DNA from: an uncultured Lachnospiraceae bacterium
GTDB taxonomy: Bacteria; Bacillota; Clostridia; Lachnospirales; Lachnospiraceae
Assembly (NCBI GenBank): GCA_947174725.1
Contig: CAMWKA010000074.1
Coordinates: forward strand, 1 to 7,640
Direction of reading: 5' to 3'
Length of the DNA stretch: 7,640 bases
Each line of letters begins with the position of its first letter. The stretch's first letter is position 1. Below are positions 5,380-7,640 of the stretch, piece after piece. The notes under the pieces were generated by a model. It searched no databases and was not told the origin of the DNA. It worked only from the letters and a program-made list of their open reading frames with translations. The translations under genes and the position numbers were made by a program.

Positions 5380-6504
5380 CTATTTTGCCACATCCAGATG
5401 CTGCACGGTTCCCGCCATACCATTTTCATATAAGAACATACCGGTTTTTCTGATCTTTCCATTCAGTGCGTTATCTTTTAATGATTTTAAGGAAAATTCC
5501 GTATTAACACTTTCCAGACAGATCGCGCCGACCCCTTTGTCCTTTAGATGGTAAAGCACATCCTTTCCATGTTCATCCTTCGTCCAGATCAAAAGCTTGC
5601 TCCAGATCGCGTCGTTTTCATCGATCCAGCCATTGCCATCGTCATCATAAGCAGCCAGATCTGCAAATCCATCACCTGATTTCGTCCCAAACAATTCAGA
5701 ACCATCATTGATCTTACCATCGCCATTCTTATCCAGAGCCAGATAACCGCTCCCGGAATTTAACTGCGAAATACTATCCAAAATTCCATCCGCATCAATA
5801 TCAAACATAAATTTCTGATCGCTGACGCTTGCGATATTGCTGTCCAGGTTGATCACCAGCGGATCGATCAGATTGGCGGTCTGACTGGGAGTATAAGCAT
5901 AGATATCATTCTGCTTATAATAATATTCTTCAAATCGTCTGCTCATCTCCAAATCAAGATTGAACTCGATCTCCCGTCCATCTGCCGTTACCACTTTTCC
6001 TTTTGTAGAAAACGCGGTATTTTCCTGTTCTTCATAGGAATACTCATTCTGGATCGCACCAATCTGCACTGCGTTACCGGATATATTGTAACTTTCCGCT
6101 CCGAATCCCTGGCCGCTTCTGCTGACACGTCCGCTCATCAGATTATTCAAATGCCTTAACAGATAAAAAAGTGCATGTTCTCTGATCTGCTTCATCGAAA
6201 CACGATCTTCCATCGAAGTGATATTTCCTGATGTGATCTGTCCCTTACGCCCTAACATGGACTGCTCCATCTCAGCCGTAACGCCATCCTGAGCATTACT
6301 TTTCAGCATATCGATAAAATAGCCGTTTTTATTCCATCTTCCTTTGCTCAGCGTCGTCTGCTGTCCCGCAACTCCGGTCACTACGCTGACACTTCCTGCT
6401 TTTTGCAGGTCAGCGCCCGCAATCCACAACGTCTGTCTTTGTTTCTCTTTTGTTTCATACTTCCTTGCTGATCCCATCTGTACACTACTGGAACCAATGA
6501 TCAT
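5380..6504 (-). CDS. hypothetical protein with C-terminal Ca-binding-like Asp/Asn/Gly loops, 374 aa
   Basis: The function is unknown. The N-terminal part (1-170) is polar and low in recognisable motifs, starting MIIGSSSVQMGSARKYE, with a helix around 100-125 (MKQIREHALFYLLRHLNNLM). The region 170-200 has a GREIEFNLDLEMSRRFEE segment. The C-terminal domain (about 215-345) has three acidic loops: DIDADGILD (235-243), DKNGDGKINDGSELFG (258-273) and DDDGNGWIDENDAIW (287-301), then LLIWTKDEHGKD and a GVGAICLESVNTEFSL strand. The order LALDKNGDGKI..GSELFG, GFADLAAYDDDGNGWID, W, LGI-like strand resembles the calcium-binding module near the ends of many RTX-type proteins, and I recall similar unannotated proteins in Lachnospiraceae. 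There is no signal peptide or membrane segment, so secretion is not supported. GGAAGGAAGG just upstream fixes the ATG. It lies behind a sigma-G-like promoter and before the SpoIID/SpoIIQ pair, which makes a sporulation role possible but unproven. Confidence 0.85.
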   Translation of the reverse strand: MIIGSSSVQMGSARKYETKEKQRQTLWIAGADLQKAGSVSVVTGVAGQQTTLSKGRWNKNGYFIDMLKSNAQDGVTAEMEQSMLGRKGQITSGNITSMEDRVSMKQIREHALFYLLRHLNNLMSGRVSRSGQGFGAESYNISGNAVQIGAIQNEYSYEEQENTAFSTKGKVVTADGREIEFNLDLEMSRRFEEYYYKQNDIYAYTPSQTANLIDPLVINLDSNIASVSDQKFMFDIDADGILDSISQLNSGSGYLALDKNGDGKINDGSELFGTKSGDGFADLAAYDDDGNGWIDENDAIWSKLLIWTKDEHGKDVLYHLKDKGVGAICLESVNTEFSLKSLKDNALNGKIRKTGMFLYENGMAGTVQHLDVAK

Positions 6505-6536
6505 ATTTCCTTCCTTCCCTCATGCGGACATCTCAC

Positions 6537-6653
6537 TCATCCCGGATCTTCACGTTTCCTGCTCCGATATTTTCCACTCCAAAGATCCACGGCAATTCCT
6601 CTGATCTGCCGTATGAATCCCCCGCTATCCTTCGTCTGATCCAAGACCTGCAT
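6537..6653 (-). CDS. possible small protein, 38 aa
   Basis: A short frame begins at ATG with GGAG 8 nt upstream (TTGGAGACATAAAG) and ends 32 bp before the next gene. It starts MQVLDQTKDSGGFIRQIRG and ends in a basic tail (SGKYRSRKRE). I recognise no family. The frame stays open 15 codons upstream to a GTG that has no ribosome binding site. It lies between a sigma-G-like promoter and the 374-residue protein, so it would be the first gene of that transcript. It could also be just the 5' leader. Confidence 0.4.
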   Translation of the reverse strand: MQVLDQTKDSGGFIRQIRGIAVDLWSGKYRSRKREDPG

Positions 6654-6713
6654 CTTTATGTCTCCAACATAAAATACGTCACCGGTATCACAATACACCT
6701 ATGGCGTGGATGC

Positions 6714-6738
6714 ATATGAAACTGATCATGTTTCATAT
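6714..6738. promoter_or_regulatory. 25-bp dyad overlapping the -10 box, possible operator
   Basis: ATATGAAAC and GTTTCATAT form a perfect 9-bp inverted repeat around a 7-base centre (TGATCAT) that is itself nearly symmetric. It overlaps the -10 box of the sigma-G-like promoter by three bases and covers the expected start of transcription, a position suited to a repressor site or to a 5' RNA hairpin. No known operator is recognised. Confidence 0.5.
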
Positions 6739-6765
6739 CATGTCCCTGCACGAATTCGTTATTCA
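6736..6765 (-). promoter_or_regulatory. sigma-G (or sigma-F)-type promoter
   Basis: The minus strand reads TGAATA (6760-6765), 17 bp, then CATGATA (6736-6742). This matches the published forespore sigma-G pattern TGMATA - N17/18 - CATnnTA at every fixed position. Transcription would start near 6729, shortly after the aconitase terminator, and lead into the possible small gene and the Ca-loop protein. The match was found by eye. Confidence 0.6.
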
Positions 6766-6785
6766 GGAAGCAGCCCCTACTCCGT

Positions 6786-6824
6786 AAAAACCGCCCTGTA
6801 ACCTTTATATCGGTCACAGGGCGG
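6786..6824 (-). terminator. intrinsic terminator after the aconitase-family gene
   Basis: On the minus strand CCGCCCTGTGACC, an 8-nt loop and GGTTACAGGGCGG form a 13-bp stem with one G-U pair, followed directly by TTTTTA. It lies 75 bp after the stop codon of the aconitase-family gene and separates it from the genes that follow. Confidence 0.92.
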
Positions 6825-6898
6825 AAATAATTAATTCTATTTTTTTCAAACAGCATAAAAAGACTATTGACTACCCGTCGATTCTGATCCGCAGTGCA

Positions 6899-7640
6899 TC
6901 ATACACGATTATAATTGATCAGGCATCCCTTTAATATGATCTGACGCTCTTCGTCTGTCATGTCGCCGAGGGTCATTGTAAATTCTATCGTCTTGCCATC
7001 CTTTATGGCATATGCCTTGATCTTATCTGTCTTATTCTCCACCGCTTCTTTGATCTTCGGCAGGAAGATATAATCCATATTCTGAAAAGGAAGTTCTCCC
7101 TCAGGAATGACAAATGGCAGCATACCCCAGTTGATCAAGTTGGAACGGTAACGCTTTGTGGCATATTCATTCGCAATATTGGCCCAGCCTCCAAGCACCT
7201 TCTGGCAGCTGGCAGCCTGCTCTCTTGCAGAACCGTCACCCGGTTTTACCGCAAAGATCGTAGAACCGATTCCCAACGTATTGTGATTGACGCCTTCAAA
7301 AGAAGACTTCACTACATCCATAATCTCTGACAAACCTTCCAATGCGCCTTTCGGACATTCTCCGGCTTCCAGGGCCTTTTGTGCTTTCTGTACCGCCTTG
7401 GCGCGTCCTACATATTCCGGATCTTTTCTGGACAACGTAAATTCTGCAAGTCCCAAAGGATTGCTTCGATAAGAGGACGTCTCACCGGACGGGATCAGCT
7501 CGTCAGTCGTAGTCACCGGATCATGAATCTCGGAAACCACACGAAGCAGAAGGTTTTCCGGAAGCGCGGGCATCGCAGGCCAATCCTTAATATTCGGACC
7601 AAATTTGATCTCGACTGTCGGATCAGGCACTCCCTTAGAA
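6899..7640 (-). CDS. aconitate hydratase / aconitase-family hydratase, C-terminal part (cut by window edge)
   Basis: This is the C-terminal part of an aconitase-family iron-sulfur hydratase, which interconverts citrate and isocitrate in the TCA cycle. About 246 residues are visible and the frame continues past the right edge, so the GTG at 7630 is an internal Val codon and not a start. Recognisable segments are EIKFGPNIKDWP, DPVTTTDELIPSGETSSYRS, NPLGLAEFTLSRKDPEYVGRAK, the active-site-type loop GDGSAREQAA (Ser and Arg of the swivelling domain) and RSNLINWGMLPF. The [4Fe-4S] cysteines and the first three domains would lie outside the window. This subtype, with RSNLINWGM, is the one often labelled simply hydratase in Firmicutes; a related isomerase (homoaconitase or 2-methylisocitrate type) is less likely. 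A strong intrinsic terminator follows. Confidence 0.92.
   Translation of the reverse strand, partial: SKGVPDPTVEIKFGPNIKDWPAMPALPENLLLRVVSEIHDPVTTTDELIPSGETSSYRSNPLGLAEFTLSRKDPEYVGRAKAVQKAQKALEAGECPKGALEGLSEIMDVVKSSFEGVNHNTLGIGSTIFAVKPGDGSAREQAASCQKVLGGWANIANEYATKRYRSNLINWGMLPFVIPEGELPFQNMDYIFLPKIKEAVENKTDKIKAYAIKDGKTIEFTMTLGDMTDEERQIILKGCLINYNRV

Noticed and set aside
5380..6504. Dockerin or cellulosome protein, because of the DxNxDG loops
   Set aside because: There is no signal peptide, no paired dockerin repeat and no carbohydrate-active domain; the loop spacing is closer to the RTX-associated module.
6656..6856. A 66-codon minus-strand frame between the aconitase-family gene and the Ca-loop gene
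   Set aside because: It runs through the intrinsic terminator and the sigma-G-like promoter, has no good ribosome binding site and resembles no protein I know.
6899..7630. A complete 243-residue gene starting at GTG 7630
   Set aside because: The frame continues upstream with family-like residues, and the protein is only the C-terminal domain of an aconitase-family enzyme.

Overview
The window looks like a chromosomal segment of a spore-forming, low-to-moderate GC Clostridia, most likely Lachnospiraceae. The evidence is the strong AGGAGG-type ribosome binding sites, a SpoIID/SpoIIQ-like gene pair, promoter-like sequences resembling sporulation sigma-factor sites, and the flavor of the HflX, amidohydrolase and FAD-dehydrogenase proteins. 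The assignment rests on protein character only; no search was run. Every gene I can support lies on the minus strand, so transcription runs from high to low coordinates. I see no CRISPR array, tRNA, rRNA, insertion sequence or phage gene.

In transcription order, the right edge holds the C-terminal third of an aconitase-family hydratase (6899-7640), closed by a clear intrinsic terminator (6786-6824). A regulatory stretch follows, with a close match to a sigma-G-type promoter (6736-6765), a 25-bp dyad overlapping its -10 box, and a possible 38-codon gene (6537-6653). Next is a 374-residue protein with Ca-binding-like Asp/Asn/Gly loops and no signal peptide (5380-6504).

The middle is a sporulation-type pair: a short SpoIID-like membrane protein (4633-5250), then a SpoIIQ-like LytM-domain membrane protein (3685-4548). 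In well-studied spore formers SpoIID trims peptidoglycan during engulfment, and SpoIIQ spans the intermembrane space to hold the forespore and mother-cell membranes together. Here both look catalytically dead: the SpoIID-like protein has Tyr where the catalytic Glu should be and stops early, and the SpoIIQ-like protein has lost both zinc-binding motifs. The SpoIID-like gene also carries a 15-bp tandem repeat over its start region and a perfect 18-bp terminator-like inverted repeat inside its coding sequence.

The left half is mostly housekeeping. After two back-to-back hairpins (3612-3678) come an HutI-like amidohydrolase (2410-3585) and the ribosome-associated GTPase HflX (1077-2360), probably co-transcribed. 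A 75-residue unknown protein (760-987) and the N-terminal half of a COG2509-type FAD-dependent dehydrogenase (1-688, cut by the window edge) complete the window. I found no convincing new multi-gene system. The best leads are the degenerate SpoIID/SpoIIQ pair with its unusual DNA structure, and the Ca-loop protein behind a forespore-type promoter.
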